Shown here in pieces: positions 35,137-48,696 of a DNA stretch of 64,000 nt. The DNA is from Eriocheir sinensis. Its lineage: Eukaryota > Arthropoda > Malacostraca > Decapoda > Varunidae. Position 1 is the stretch's first letter. Every line of letters starts with the position of its first letter. The notes under the pieces were generated by a model. That model searched no databases, was not told where the DNA came from, and worked only from the letters and a program-made list of their open reading frames with translations. The stretch is from positions 538,501 to 602,500 of the forward strand of contig NC_066529.1 in the NCBI RefSeq assembly GCF_024679095.1, in the 5' to 3' direction. The translations under genes were made by a program, and so were the position numbers.

Positions 35137-36300
35137 ACAACAGGCTACTCTCCTAAAACATTAAAAAAAAGAAGCTCAGAGCATTGGTTTTAGTTAGACC
35201 AAGAATGTTTGGAAGAATGTTTAGAATCGTGGAGTAAGAGGAAGTAGAGGAGGAAGAGGAGAAGGGGAAGGAGGAGGAATAGGAGGAGGAGGAGGAGGAG
35301 GAGGAAGCTTAGAGAGATCATTAAAACATCAATTATGAAGCCCACGTTACATCCACTGTCCTCCTCCTCTTCCTCAGGCATTTTAAACACTCATCGCCTA
35401 ACCACTCAATTAATTATCAGCAATATCCCCGTTCGGAGGGAGGGAGGGAGACGTTCTTTCGGGGGACTCACACACACACTCTCATTAAAAATCCTCGGAA
35501 ATCCTATTCTGCGCGGAGGAAACGAATTCTTCCTCCCGAGAAAAGATAATTAGTCAGGAGCCCCGCGAAGTCCGTGATTAGGTGTCCCTGAGGCAATGAG
35601 CGTCAGGGATCAGAGGGGAGGAGGCAGGGGGGGGTGGAAGGGAAAGGGGGGGAGAGATGAGATGGTAGCAGGGTGAGGGTTCTAGAGAGGCAAGATGGTG
35701 GTGCGGTGAGATACTGGAAGGGTAATTTTTATTTTTTTAGTGCAGGGGGAGGTGGTAGGGATCTGTAGGTGGATGGTGGAGAGCTGAGGGGGTGAGGTGA
35801 TGGCTTGGTGGCAATGTGGTTCGGTAGTGTAAGAGCATTTTTTTTTTTTGCAAGGACAGAGTGTTGGGGATACAAGGTAGGTGTTGAAGAAGCAGGGTGT
35901 TGGAAGGTGTGTAGGGTGGTAGACGGCAGGGGTGATGGCGTGGCAGTGTGCATGATGAGTGTGTAGCGGTCAGTCTTTTGCAGGGTATTGTTTTCTTTAG
36001 TAAACATAACTCACCCACAAGCATCAAAGTAAGAAATATGGCAGCAGCAAGTTGTGGGCATCACGTGTTTTCTATCTTGTCTGGGTTTGTTTGACTTGAG
36101 GCACTTCGAGTATCCATCCATCCGACGAGCTGCCAAACCTTCAAAACTTCTGGACAAGCCTTCCTCTTCGCTCGGTTTGTTCTGCGACTCGGAGGCTTTT
36201 CACGAGAGTAGCGTCGCATGAGTCTTAAATGGGTCTTATTGTTAGCCTGGCTCTTCCCCCGCCGACTGTCTCTTACTGTCGTTTGTACATGAAGGGAATT
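35133..36300. other. Repeat-interspersed DNA, no supported gene
   Basis: Short AGG tracts, a G-rich block at 35610-35680 and low-complexity GGT-rich sequence to about 35960. No exon or mobile-element boundary recognised. Confidence 0.35.
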
Positions 36301-36429
36301 AAAAGTAAGGATGCATTATCTCCCTTTGTCTCCCTTATCAGTCTCTTCCGGTTTTTCTCGTCCTAAATTCGTCTTTCTGTTAGCCTGGCTCCTCTCCTTC
36401 CCTCTTGGCTCTACTGTCGTTAACGGAAC

Positions 36430-36690
36430 AAAAGTAAGGATGCATTCTCTCTCTCTCTGTCTCTCTTATCATTCCCCTTCGTGCCGCCCTCTGTATAACG
36501 TGCATGTTCCTACTATCTCTTTCTCTCTGTCTCTCTTATCGTTCCCCTTCGTGCCGCCCTCTGTATAACGTGCATGTTCCTACTATCTCTTTCTCTCTCT
36601 GTCTCTCTTATCGTTCCCCTTCGTGCCGCCCTCTGTATAAAGTGCATGTACCCACTATCTTTGTCTCTCTCTGGCTCTCTTTTTGTCTTC
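36430..36690. repeat. ~70-bp tandem repeat in pyrimidine-rich DNA
   Basis: Three or four copies of a unit containing CCCTTCGTGCCGCCCTCTGT and CATGTTCCTACTATCTCT, with starts at about 36481, 36551 and 36623. Confidence 0.85.
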
Positions 36691-36889
36691 ATCTGTATAA
36701 CGTTTATGTTCATAGTTAGTAAGTGAATGATTTTAGTAGCTATTGAAGCCCTACAGTATGGTATGAAGATAACGCTATAGGAATCACATTGTCCTTCTCT
36801 CCCTCCTTCTGCTTCTCATTTTGTCTGCTTTTCAGTTTTCTTTCCTCGTACATCACATGGGTCTAGCTTAGTGAGCCATAGGGAAGAGC

Positions 36890-37514
36890 TCCTCCTCCTC
36901 CTCCTCCTTCTACACTGAAACGATCAGCAACCACTAAGGAAACGGCTGCTCCTGAACCACCACCACCTCCTCCTCCTCCTCCTCCTCCTCCTATCACTTC
37001 TCACGGCTCACTTCTCGTAAACCTTCCTCGACATCCTCCCTCCAGGCGTGTGAGACGGGAGGCTCCTGAAGGGGTGGTGTATGGAGGGGGTGGGGGCAGG
37101 AGAGAAAGGAGTGGAGGGAAAGGAGGGGGATGGGGAGGGATGGAGAAGTGGAGGAAAGGAGGAGGATAGGGAGAGATGGAGAAATGGTGGAATATAGGAG
37201 GATAGATAGAGAGAGAAAACTGGAGGGTAACAAGAGGGAAGGAAGGATGAAGAGAAAGGAGGAGGATAAGGAGAGATAGAGGAAGATGGAGGTAATGAGG
37301 GAAGGGAGGAAGAGGGAGGGAGGGAGGGAGAGAGGGAGGAAGGCTTTCTCCTCAACCACCACCCACACAAATCCAATAATTTAGCCCAGATCGTGGCGGA
37401 CTGGCAGCGTAAAAGGCAGGGAGGGAGGGAGGGTGGGTGGGAGAGGAAGGGAGAGGGAGACAGAGGGAGGAGGAGAAAGGCAGACAGGAAGAGAACAGAG
37501 AGACACACACACAC

Positions 37515-37605
<91 letters not shown>

Positions 37606-38072
37606 AATGAAGGGAGGACTAGGAACATCGGAGAGAAAAAAAAAAGTATCAGATTCAGGAACGAAGAGGAAGAGTAGGGAGAGAAGAGAAAGGGAGAGAG
37701 ACAGACAGACAGGGAGAGAAGAGAAAGGGAGGTAACGAAAAGGATGATAAAGGAGAATAGAAAGGAAGGCAAGGTGATAAAAAAAAGAAAATAGGGAGAT
37801 AAGAAGGTAGGCAGGGAGGTAAGAAGGGAGGAAGGGAGGATAAGAGGAAGGCAAGATAGAGAGATTTATCTGAGGAGGTACGAAGAGAGGGAGAGGGAGG
37901 GAGGGAGGATAAGACAGATAAGGGGACGACAAGAGGGAGAGATCCATTGAAGGAGGTGAGGAAGAGGAGGAAGAGGAGAAGGAAGAAGAAGAGGAGAGGA
38001 AGAAGGTAGAGATGGAGAGACTGGACAAGGAGAAGATGGAGGAAGGGAGAGAGAATAAAGAGTTGTAGTGTG

Positions 38073-38110
<38 letters not shown>
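36890..38110. repeat. Polypurine block with (GA)n and (GT)n
   Basis: The plus strand is nearly all A/G from 37080 to 38060. It includes (GA)n 37517-37600 and ends in (GT)n 38076-38110. No coding evidence; long frames here are simple-sequence artefacts. Confidence 0.85.
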
Positions 38111-38111
<1 letters not shown>

Positions 38112-38241
38112 TGACTTATGAAAGCAAGATAGTCCCGTCTCATTACCAAGGCCGGCGCCAGAACTCGCCACACGGGACTTGATAATATATAGTCTTTGCC
38201 TTTTTATTATATACCGCCGCGCTGAGTTATGGGGCGAGAGT

Positions 38242-38830
38242 CCACCACCACCACCACCACCACCAATAACAACAATAGCAACAACAACACAATAACGACA
38301 CCAACAACATCAACATCATCGTCTGTATCATTATCATCCACATCATCAGCAATAACAAAAACACCACCACCACTACCAATAACAACAATAGCAACAACAA
38401 CACAGTAACGACACCAACAACATCAACATCATCGTCAGTATCATTATCATCCACATCATCAACAATAACATCACCACCACCACCACCACCAATAACAACA
38501 ATAGCAACAACAACACAATAACGACACCAACAACATCAACATCATCGTCAGTATCATTATCATCCACATCATCAGCAATAACATCACCACCACCACCACC
38601 ACCACTACCAATAACAACAATAGCAACAACAACACAGTAACGACACCAACAACATCAACATCATCGTCAGTATCATTATCATCCACATCATCAGCAATAA
38701 CTATCACCACCACCACCACCACTACCAGCACCATCACCACCCTACACCACCACCACCACCACCACCAATAACAATACCACCACCACCACCACCACCACTA
38801 ACATTATTGACTTCATTATCAACAACTATA
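38242..38830. repeat. Higher-order minisatellite, ~113-119 bp unit built of ACC/AAC/ATC triplets
   Basis: AATAACAACAATAGCAACAA recurs at 38265, 38378, 38491 and 38610 (spacings 113, 113, 119). Each copy includes CATCGTC(T/A)GTATCATTATC and is joined by a (CCA)n tract. CCA/ACC repeats continue to 38810. Confidence 0.9.
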
Positions 38831-38999
38831 ACATCAACAACAACCCAAAAAATCCCTCCTATTCTCTCTTCGTTCTTCTCTAAATTGCTATGATGGTGAT
38901 GGTGATGATGATGATGATGGTGATTAGGGGCATTATGTAGAGGGCCCTTTGTTTCCTTTTAAGGTCTTTGTTTAGCATTTGTTGCCGTAAAACTACCTT

Positions 39000-39160
39000 C
39001 ATTATCACCACCACCACCACCACCACCTCTACCATCACCACCACCATCAACAACAACAATTACTCGATCAGCATTCCTTCTCTGCACCACCACCACCACA
39101 ACCTCAACTACCACCACCACCACCACCATCACCATCACCACCACCACGATCAACACTACA
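39000..39160. repeat. (ACC)n-rich tract
   Basis: Repeated CACCACC with AAC and ATC interruptions, similar in composition to the block at 38.2-38.8 kb. Confidence 0.85.
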
Positions 39161-39239
39161 CCCACGGAAAACAAAATAAAACAAAAACAAAAACAGGAAG
39201 GGAAAGTAGTTATGTAGACAGGAGGGAAGGAGGTGGAGG

Positions 39240-39700
<461 letters not shown>

Positions 39701-39885
39701 AAGAAAAAGGAAATGGACCGATGAAGGAAGATGAAGTGATGGTACGAATGAGTGAATGAGTGAGTGAGGAAGGGAAGGAGGGAGAGGAGAGTGACAATGA
39801 AGGAGTGAATGATAGAGGAGAGTGAGAGTGGGAGAGAGAGAGGCCTACAGGGGAGGAGTGTGTATATATCTGTCTGTATTTCCAT

Positions 39886-40310
39886 CTGTCTTTCTCTCTG
39901 TCTCTGTCTTCGAAGGATAGGTTACTTAACGCCTTGGAATCTTGCCCGAACTGAGGACTAAGAATATCGAATTGCTCCACGCCTTCTGCCTTTGATCTGT
40001 ATTCTTAAAAGCTCTGGATTTTCACATCTATTATTTCTACAGGCCCAAAAAGAGGTTAAAGGCGTTCTAATGAGTGTTTTTTCACGCTCATGGTACGGCA
40101 GCTTTGTCGAATAACACCAGGGTGATAAAACTGTCCATGGAAAGGCCCACAAATCCTGCGAAAGCCTTCCCAAGTGTGTGTGCTTGGGCGATGAAATGTT
40201 TGATATTTTGGCCCTTTCTCTCTTGTCTCTGTCTCTTATTAGAAGGATAGGCTGCTCATCGCCTTAGAGTCTTGCCCAAACTTATAAGAAAAACGAGTTG
40301 CTCCACGCCG
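39886..40310. repeat. Direct repeat pair of ~95 bp flanking the MITE
   Basis: GAAGGATAGG(T/C)T(A/G)CT(T/C)A..CGCC...CTTGCCC.AACT...GAGTTGCTCCACGCC-like sequence occurs at about 39911-39985 and 40241-40308. Far longer than a target-site duplication, so a local duplication. Confidence 0.65.
39991..40214 (-). mobile_element. MITE family G copy, inverted
   Basis: Reverse complement carries GGGCCAAAATATCAAACATTTC, GAAGGCTTTCGCAGGATTTGTGG, CCTTTCCATGGACAGTTTTAT and ACTCATTAGAACGCC in family order, ending near AGCTTTTAAGAATACAGATC. It sits between two copies of a ~95-bp direct repeat. Confidence 0.75.
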
Positions 40311-40476
40311 CCTGATCGCTCGCTTCTCCACTATACCCAGATCCATAGAGTAGGAGATTTTGGCCCGTTTCATCAAAGGCAGCGCGAAACTCAAACTGTT
40401 GTTGATACGATAGTGTTTTTTGGGGGGCTTTAGATAAGTTTTCGAGATTCTGACGATACCTAGAGAAAACCCACTT

Positions 40477-40480
<4 letters not shown>

Positions 40481-40569
<89 letters not shown>
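40481..40569. repeat. (CA)n microsatellite
   Basis: About 88 bp of perfect CA. Confidence 0.95.
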
Positions 40570-40571
<2 letters not shown>

Positions 40572-40769
40572 GTCTTATTGTATCATCCTCCATTTGAATT
40601 TCGGGTGTCATTTTTTTTTTTTTTTGGTTACAGCATTGCGCCTGTGTTGATGACAATGGTCTTTCTCTCTTATCCTATGGGCCTGGGTACAGCTTAACGG
40701 GCAGTCTGCAGAAGCACTCTCACAAAGACGGCCCGTGACGGCTTCTTCCTCTTAACTTCATCATTGTCT

Positions 40770-41100
40770 GGGTGAGCGCCTCGATCGTTAGCGTTGGGGG
40801 TTTCTTTTGAGAGCGTCACGTTCTATTATTTTGATCTCGCTTTTTCCGTGTTAAGAAGAGAAGGCGAAATTTTACGATGACTAGGGATGAAAAAAGTATA
40901 TATAAAGCCTGATGTTTACCGCTCTGCAAAGGTGAATGAATTGCGATCATTAACACGTTATATTTATCTTCCTTTTTGTGTTAAGAAGAGAAGGCGAGAT
41001 TTTACGAGGATTCTAGTGATGAAAAAGTATATACAAAGCGTGATATTTACCAGTCTGCCAAGGCGAGATAATTACAATCGTTAACTTTGGGTGTTTTTAA
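40770..41100. repeat. ~130-bp tandem duplication
   Basis: GTTAAGAAGAGAAGGCGA(A/G)ATTTTACGA recurs at 40850 and 40980, each followed by GATGAAAAA.GTATAT.AAAGC and TTTACC.(C/G)TCTGC.AAGG. Confidence 0.85.
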
Positions 41101-41379
41101 GAGATCCATAATTGTATTTTTCCCTTCGGCATATGATAGCTGACAAGATGATGATGGAAAAGGAGAAGAAGAAAAAGAAAAAGGGAGGGAGAAAGAAAGA
41201 AGAAAGAAGAAAGAAAGAAAGAAAGCAGACAAGCCTGACTTTTAACATGACTAAACGGGAAAAAATAGAACTAAAAAAAAAAGTTCTGTGACCCACTTTT
41301 AAGGTTGAGACATATTAAGTTGACGTGCAATTCCAAGGCGTTAATGCACTTTTTAGAGGACCGTCGTGAGGGGTTTGTC

Positions 41380-41480
41380 ACAGGAAGAAGTAGTAGTAGT
41401 AGAAGAAGAAGAAGAAGAAGAAGTAGTAGTAGTAGTAGTAGTAATAGTAGTAGTAGTTGTCGTAGTAGTAGTAGAGGGTG
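41380..41480. repeat. (AGT)/(AGA) trinucleotide array
   Basis: Imperfect AGT and AGA triplets; no coding support on either strand. Confidence 0.85.
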
Positions 41481-41710
41481 TAGATGAAAATGCAGAGAGA
41501 GAGTTTATTACCCAAAGGAACGGTGCAGCATTATCGATCCTGCTTAACTCTTATTTTTTTCCTTTTAGGCGACACCAAAACAGGGTGACTCACTTCTTCC
41601 GACTAAGTACTTCAGGTCTGTCTGTCTGTCTGTCTGTCTGTATGTATGAAATGCGTATACATGTCCGCGTGTGGGTATGTATTGTTCTTGATCTACGGTC
41701 AGGAAAAGGT

Positions 41711-42030
41711 TGGTGTGTGTGTGTGTATGTGTGTTTGTGTGTGTGTGTGTAATTCATCATGGTCTGACCACGCGCTAAATTCACAATCGCCAGCCAGTAC
41801 TATGAGTTCACAAGTGACGGATCTTTGGGTGCTTGTAAAACCTCTCCCCCAAACACCCACCCGGAAGGCGAGACGCAACCCCCTGACTGACACGCGGCAC
41901 CCATTCACTGCTGGCTGGACACGGGGCACGTATTAAAGGAGACTGCCCATCCGTGTCTACTCCGCCTGGGAATCGAACCGGGGACCTCTTAGTTGTGAGG
42001 CGAGCGTGCTAACCACTGCACTACGGACTA
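41711..42030 (-). mobile_element. Val-tRNA-derived SINE with (CA)n tail
   Basis: Minus strand: GTAGTGCAGTGGTTAGCAC (A box), CTCACAA anticodon loop (CAC) and GGTTCGATTCCC (B box), then body, then tail TGAATTACACACACAC. The tail motif equals that of the SINE at 5829, so the two families share a 3' end. Confidence 0.8.
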
Positions 42031-42032
42031 TG

Positions 42033-42065
<33 letters not shown>

Positions 42066-42196
42066 CAGGTTGATGATGAGCTGGTGCGTGAGTGTGTGCG
42101 TGTGTGTGTTACCTCTCGCGGCGGAACACTCCAGGGCTTCTTAAATCTTTATTAACGACAACTCTGCTTTAAGAACAAGAGAACAGGGGTTACCGC

Positions 42197-42197
<1 letters not shown>

Positions 42198-42256
<59 letters not shown>

Positions 42257-42471
42257 CCTCCCCTCAAGTACTTCCCCTCGAGTCCCTCCTCTCTTGCACC
42301 CTCCCCCCTCCCCCCTCCCCCTCCCCCTCCCCCTTCCCCCCATAATAGATACTTGAACTCACTTAATGTTGTAATGCGAAGGAAGGATTGAAGACGCGGA
42401 TTATAGGGAGCTAACTGTATGTATGTATGGATGTACTATGTATGTATGTATGAACCTGTATAGCGTCAAAG

Positions 42472-42521
<50 letters not shown>

Positions 42522-42592
42522 TGGTTTGTCTTTTTTCTTTCTCCCTCTTTTATTCTTTTACTCATTATTGTCTTCCTTTCCCTTGTTAGCGT

Positions 42593-42636
<44 letters not shown>

Positions 42637-42714
42637 CCTTCCTCCACCCTCGCTAATGCTCGACTGTCTCCATCTATCATCTCACCCACCTGCCCTTCCT
42701 TCCCCTGATTTTCT

Positions 42715-42780
<66 letters not shown>
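42198..42780. repeat. Microsatellite cluster: (GA)n, (ATT)n, (CT)n, (CA)n
   Basis: (GA)n 42200-42253, (ATT)n 42473-42520, (CT)n 42597-42633, (CA)n 42717-42781. Confidence 0.95.
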
Positions 42781-42785
<5 letters not shown>

Positions 42786-43039
42786 TACCGTCTCTATATG
42801 CCCGTGTCTTACAGCCTGAAATTATTATTGCCTTCGAGTCACTCACTAAGGGAAAGAAATAATACTCGGAGTAATGAATGAGAAAGTAATGATGCCAGCC
42901 GTTCACCTGAGTTTACCTGTGTTTAAGGGACGCCCACATCCGCCACGTGCCTTGATTAATGAAGCAGGGAAACGTGAGAAGCGTGAACACAGAGATTACT
43001 ATTTATGTTTTTATTGTAGTTCTAGGCGGGTGAAAAACT

Positions 43040-43670
43040 AAGACATTTCGGCGCCCAAGAACACATATTTGACAAGGCTTTCGTAGGAGTTGTGGGCATT
43101 GTCAGGAGTTGTTTTATGATCCTGGTGGTAGTGTGACCCGTTTTCTGTACCGTGAACCTGAAACAACACTCGTTAGAACCCGATTGATCTCCTTTTCGGC
43201 CTTTGGAAATAGCTGATGTGTGTTGGAAGCGTCGGAAAATACCAAACGGCCTGAACATTTCGGTGCCCAAGCTCACACATTTGACAAGGCTTTCCTAGTA
43301 GTTGTGGGCCTTTCCAGGGGTAGTTCTATGACCCTGGTGATAGTTTGACCCTTCTTCTGTACCGTGAACCTAAAACAACACTCTTAGAACCCGATTGATC
43401 TCCTTTTTGGCCTTTGGAAATAGCTGATGTGTGTTGGAAGCGTTTGAAAACACCAAATGGCCTGAACAATCGGTGCCCAAGCTCACACATTTGACAAGGT
43501 TTTCCTAGTAGTTGTGGGGCTTTCCATGGGTATTTTCACGACCCTGGTGGTAGTTTGACAAAGCTTATGTGGCATGAACGTAAAAAAACACTCATGAGAA
43601 CGCGTTTTACCTATTATTTTGCCTTTAGAATGAATTAATACGAGAGCTGGAAACGTCTATTAATACCGGC
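43040..43670 (+). mobile_element. MITE family G, three units in tandem
   Basis: Three ~205-bp units start near 43044, 43255 and 43465, each with ATTTCGG.GCCCAAG or a variant, GACAAGGCTTTC, TAGTTGTGGG, ACCCTGGTGGTAG and AACCCGATTGATCTCC. The left tip (ACTAAGACATTTCGG) and final TATTAATACCGGCCC keep remnants of the family ends, so internal units share termini. Confidence 0.8.
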
Positions 43671-43869
43671 CCATGTTCCTTTCTGTCCTCTACGTATGTC
43701 CATCTTTAGAAGTCCCCCCTTGACCCTGTGTGACGCTTGGCATGGTGTAGGTTAGGCAATAGATTAGTGATGGATCAGGGCAGACGGGGACGTAGTGTAG
43801 GCTCGTATACCTGTCTCTCGCTAATGAAGGAGGCCGACAGGTTGACATGACGCCACTTCATCGACCGCC

Positions 43870-44070
43870 CCGGCCTCCTCCTCCTCCTCCTCCTCCGCCG
43901 CCTCCTGCTGTTTCTCATCTTTCTCATCCTGCTCCTCCTCCTCCTCCTCTTGTTTTTTTTTCAAGTCTTGTTCTTTTCTTATCATTCTTGTTTTTTTCTT
44001 GTTGTCTTCTTCCTTTTCCTCTTTTTCCTCCTCCTCCTCCTCCTCCTCCTCCTCCTCCGTTACCTTAAAA
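43870..44070. repeat. (CTC)n-rich pyrimidine tract
   Basis: Repeated CTC with TTC/TTT interruptions. The glutamate-rich minus-strand frame is a simple-repeat artefact. Confidence 0.9.
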
Positions 44071-44129
44071 AAAAAAGTTCTGCAGGTCACTGAATAGATT
44101 AAATATTTATCATTATCATTCTCAATATA

Positions 44130-44935
44130 AGGCGTCAGACCTTCCTTCCTTCCTTCCTTTCTTCCTTCCTTATTCCTGCCTTCCTGCTACTGTACTTTCA
44201 TCATTCCTCCTCTTCCATTTTTTTCTTTCTCTCCATCTTTCCTTCCTCCCTCCTTTCCTTCCTTCCTTATTCCTGCCTTCCTGCTACTGTACTTTCTTTT
44301 TTTCCTTTCTCTCCATCTTTCCTTCCTCCCTCCTTTCCTTCCTTCCTTATTCCTGCCTTCCTGCTACTGTACTTTCATCATTCCTCCTCTTCCATTTTTT
44401 CCTTCCCTCCATCCTTCCTTCCTGAGTTTCTTTCCATTTTCCTTCTTCTCTCTCATCCTTATGTTTCCTCTTTCCTCTTTCCATTCGTATAACTTCCTCT
44501 TCCTCCCTACTTCCCTCCTTCCTCTCCCTCCTCCTTCTTCCTCCTGTTATTTTTTCCCTTCTCTGTAACTCCCCATTCCTCACCCCTTCCTTCCCTTCCA
44601 CCTTCCTTTCCTCCCTCCTTCTTCTCGCCCCATCCTTCCTTTCCTTCCTCCCACCTTCCCCTCTTTTTCCTTACCCCCCCTCCTCTTTTCCCCCATTCTT
44701 TCCCTCCTCTATAACTCCCCTTCCCTATCTCCTTCCTTCCCCCCCTCCTTCCTTTCCTTCCTCCCACCTTCCCCTCTTCTTCCTTACCCCTCCTCCTCTT
44801 TTCCCCCATTCTTTCCCTCCTCTCTAACTCTCCTCTCTCCTTCCTTTCCTCCTTCCTTCCTTCCCCCCTTTTATCCTATCCTTCCTCCACCCCTCTTTCC
44901 CCATCCTCCCCTATTCTTCCCTCTCCCGTGGTGGC
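44130..44935. repeat. Polypyrimidine block with 80-110 bp tandem repeats
   Basis: TATTCCTGCCTTCCTGCTACTGTACTTTC at 44171, 44269 and 44349. A second unit (CCTTCC...CTCCTCTTTTCCCCCATTCTTTCCCTCC) is duplicated at about 44610-44830. Confidence 0.9.
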
Positions 44936-45077
44936 GGTAAAACTTTCTTTCTTCCCGTCCACGCTCGCCAGCCTCGTCGAGCTCCTAAACAGGCAGTAAT
45001 TAAGCGCGTAATTGCTCCTCCCGCGCGCTCGTTTTACGCTGGATATTTTCTTTTTTGCGCTGGCTGGCTGGCTGGGC

Positions 45078-45079
45078 TG

Positions 45080-45133
<54 letters not shown>

Positions 45134-45220
45134 GTTGTTGTTGTTGTTGTTGTTGTTGTTATTATTCTGTATTTTCTTCGTTTGTTTTCTTCTTCTTCTT
45201 CTTCTTCTTCTTCTTCTTCT
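45078..45220. repeat. (TTA)n, (TTG)n, (TTC)n arrays in series
   Basis: Three different trinucleotide arrays adjoin: TTA 45078-45133, TTG to about 45160, TTC 45190-45220, suggesting stepwise mutation of one seed. Confidence 0.9.
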
Positions 45221-45599
45221 GATAATGATGATGATTATTACTAGTGTTATTATTTTTGTTGTTGTTATCCTTGTTACTCCTCCTCCTTCTCCTCCTCCTC
45301 CTCATCATCATCATCATCTTTTTCATCGTTTTCTTTATCTTCTTTTGTCTTTCTTTCTTATTCTTCCTATCATCATTATCATATTTTCTGTCGTAATCCT
45401 GCACTGTCCTCTAATCCTTTTCCTCCTCTCTCAATACGTTCCTGTTTTTGCACTCCTCTACGTTACCCGGAAAAATCGTAGAGCGGAAGTAATCAGTGTT
45501 TACCTGTGGATATTAGCGGAACCAGCCAGCCAGGTATTCCGCCCGCATGAATGTTCGCTGAAAATCTCTCCTCTGTATGTTTTCCAGTGTATGCTTGGG

Positions 45600-46245
45600 G
45601 GGTGCAGGTTGGGGAGGTGGGAAATAGAAGGGGAATTGATAGGGATAGGATTGGGAAGGAGAAAGAAGGAAGGAGGATAGTAGGAAACAGATAAGGAAGG
45701 AAGGTTAGGAGGAGGAGAAAGAGGGCAGAAAGATAATAGGAAACAGATGAGGAAGGAAGGAAGGAAGGAAGAAAGAGAGAGCGGAGAAGAAAGGGAGGGA
45801 AGAGGAGATAATAGGAAACAGAAGATAAGGAAGGAAGGAAGGGAGGAGAAAGGGGGAAGAATGAAAATTGGAAAAAGAAAATGAAGAGGGAAGGAAGGAA
45901 GGGAGGAGGAGAATGGAAGAGAAATGATAGGAAACAAGATAAGGAAGGAAGGAAGGAAGGGAGAGAGAGAGAGAGAGAAAGGAAGAGAAATGGGGAAGAG
46001 GGAAAATAGGAAACAGAAAATGAAGAGGGAAGGAAGGAAGGGAGGAGGAGAATGGAAGAGAAATGATAGGAAACAAGATGAGGAAGGAAGGAAGGAAGGG
46101 AGAGAGAGGAGGAGGAGAAAGAGGAAAGGAAAATAGAGAACAGCTGATGAGAAAAGAAAGAAGGAAGGGAGGAAGGGAGGGAGAGAGGGAGAGTAAAAGA
46201 GGGCGAGGCAATAATGTTATGCAAAGAGAATGCCAAAGATATTGA
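45600..46245. repeat. Polypurine block with (GGAA)n tandem units
   Basis: Plus strand almost all A/G; units of GAAACA(G/A)ATGAGGAAGGAAGGAAGG recur every 60-110 bp. Long minus-strand Ser/Pro/Leu frames are artefacts of this composition. Confidence 0.9.
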
Positions 46246-46289
46246 TGAAGGAGGCAGATGAAAGAAGTAATCAGAGGGGCGTGTTTTTC

Positions 46290-47190
46290 CTCCATCCTCC
46301 TCCTCCTCCTCCTCTCTTTCTCCTCCTCCTCTTCTTCCTCTCCCTTTCTTCTTCCTCCTCCTCTTCCTCTTGATATTCTTCTTGGTATTAATCTTGTTCT
46401 TCTTGTTGTTTCTCTCCTACTTCTTTTTCCTATCATGCATCCTCCTCTCTCCTCCTCCTCCTCCTTCTCTTTCTCTTCTCCCTCCTTCTGATCTTCTTTT
46501 TCTTCTTCTTTTTTTTTTTTTCTTCTTCTTCTTCTTTTATTCTTTCATATATTCATTTTTCGTTTCTGATTTAATTGTACTTTAGTTTCCTCTTCCTCCT
46601 CCTCCTCCTCCTCCTCCTCCTCCTCCTCCTTTATTTTTATCTCTTGTTATTAATTTATTCATATTTGAGTTTCTCACACTTTTACACTCTCTCTCTCTCA
46701 TTAATCCCTCTTTTCCTTTCTCATCTTCACCTTTCCCCACTTTCTTACTTTCTTTCTTTCTTTCTTTCTTTTTACCGCTTTCTCTCTTTTCCTACCCTTT
46801 CTTTCTTATTTTTCTGTACCTCTCTTTCTTTCTTTCTTTCTTTATACATTTATTCTTTTCTTTTCATTTGTCAAACTCTCAATCTATCTATCTATCTATC
46901 TATCTATTTATCTGTCTTTCTCTCTTCTCTATATCTTTCAATCTTTATTTCTTTTTTTTTCTTTTCATTCTTTCTTTTTTTCCTTTTCCTTCCTTCCTTC
47001 TTTCTTTCTTTATTCATTCCTATTTTTCTTTTTTTGCCTTTCTCTGTTCATCCCTTCCGCCTCACCTCCCTACCGACCTTACCTGCCCTACCTACCTACC
47101 TACCTACCTTTCTACCTACCTATATACCTGCCTACCTTCCTACCCTTCCTACCTACCTACCTATATATACCTGCCTACCTTTCCACCTCT
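46290..47190. repeat. Polypyrimidine block with CTC, TTTC, CTAT and CTAC repeats
   Basis: CTC tracts at 46295-46480 and 46590-46630, TTTC at 46750-46850, CTAT at 46882-46910, CTAC at 47090-47165. Confidence 0.9.
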
Positions 47191-47227
47191 GCCGGGGCTT
47201 AATTAAAACCTGAAGCCCTTGTGCACC

Positions 47228-47840
<613 letters not shown>

Positions 47841-47859
47841 GATAGATGGGTCATTCCTC

Positions 47860-48439
47860 TTCATCATCTCCTCCTCCTCCTCCTCCTCCTCCTCCTCCTC
47901 CTCCTCTTCCTCCTATAAATCAATACTCTTTATTACGTGTCAAAGTTATTGTGAAGAAAACGGCGAAGTTATCGTTTGAGAATTTCGCGTCCCGTTTTCT
48001 ATCCTTCCTCCCCTTCTTTTTACACTTCCTCCCCTCGAGAACACGCCGCAAGCCTCTTAGGGAGCGAAGGAGGGGGGGAGGAGGAGGAGGAGGAGGAGGA
48101 GGAGAGGATGAAGAAGGAAGGGAAGACTGAGATTGAGCAGGATACAGGAAGGATATCAAAGCAAGAAGGAAAGGGAGATTAGGATGGAGAAAAACGATAG
48201 GAGGGGGTGGGGAGGAGGAGGAGGAGGAAGAGGGGATGAAGAAGGAATGGGATTGAGAAGAAAATGAAGATGGAGAGGGAGAAGTGGATGAAGAAGGAAA
48301 AGGAAGGATGGGACGGAGAAAGAAAGGATGATGAAGGGTGGGGAGGAGGGAGAGATAGTGAAGGAAGAAGGGAAAGATATAATGGAGAAGAAAGGAAGGA
48401 AGGAGATGAAGAAGGAAGGGAGGGATAGAACTAGACGAC

Positions 48440-48480
<41 letters not shown>

Positions 48481-48537
48481 TTTCGTGTTTAGGAGAGACG
48501 AAAAAAAAGTCAGGTATACATGACGGCAGTGGTGATT

Positions 48538-48571
<34 letters not shown>

Positions 48572-48600
48572 CAGAAGTAATAGTAATAGTAATAGTTATT
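47860..48600. repeat. CTC tract, AGG-rich purine block, (GAT)n and (AGT)n
   Basis: (CTC)n 47868-47912, purine-rich 48060-48430, (GAT)n 48438-48475, (AGT)n 48540-48570. The 47930-48060 interval between is unique but shows no supported exon. Confidence 0.85.
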
Positions 48601-48645
48601 GTTATTGCCATTCCTCGTAACATTATTGGATCCAGTTCCTATATC

Positions 48646-48647
<2 letters not shown>

Positions 48648-48696
<49 letters not shown>

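Noticed and set aside
36994..38028. Long Ser/Leu/Pro frames over GA/CT-rich DNA (similar frames at 39.3, 45.5, 47.2, 52.0 and 58.6 kb)
   Set aside because: All three frames of a pure purine/pyrimidine tract lack stops. Composition alone explains them.
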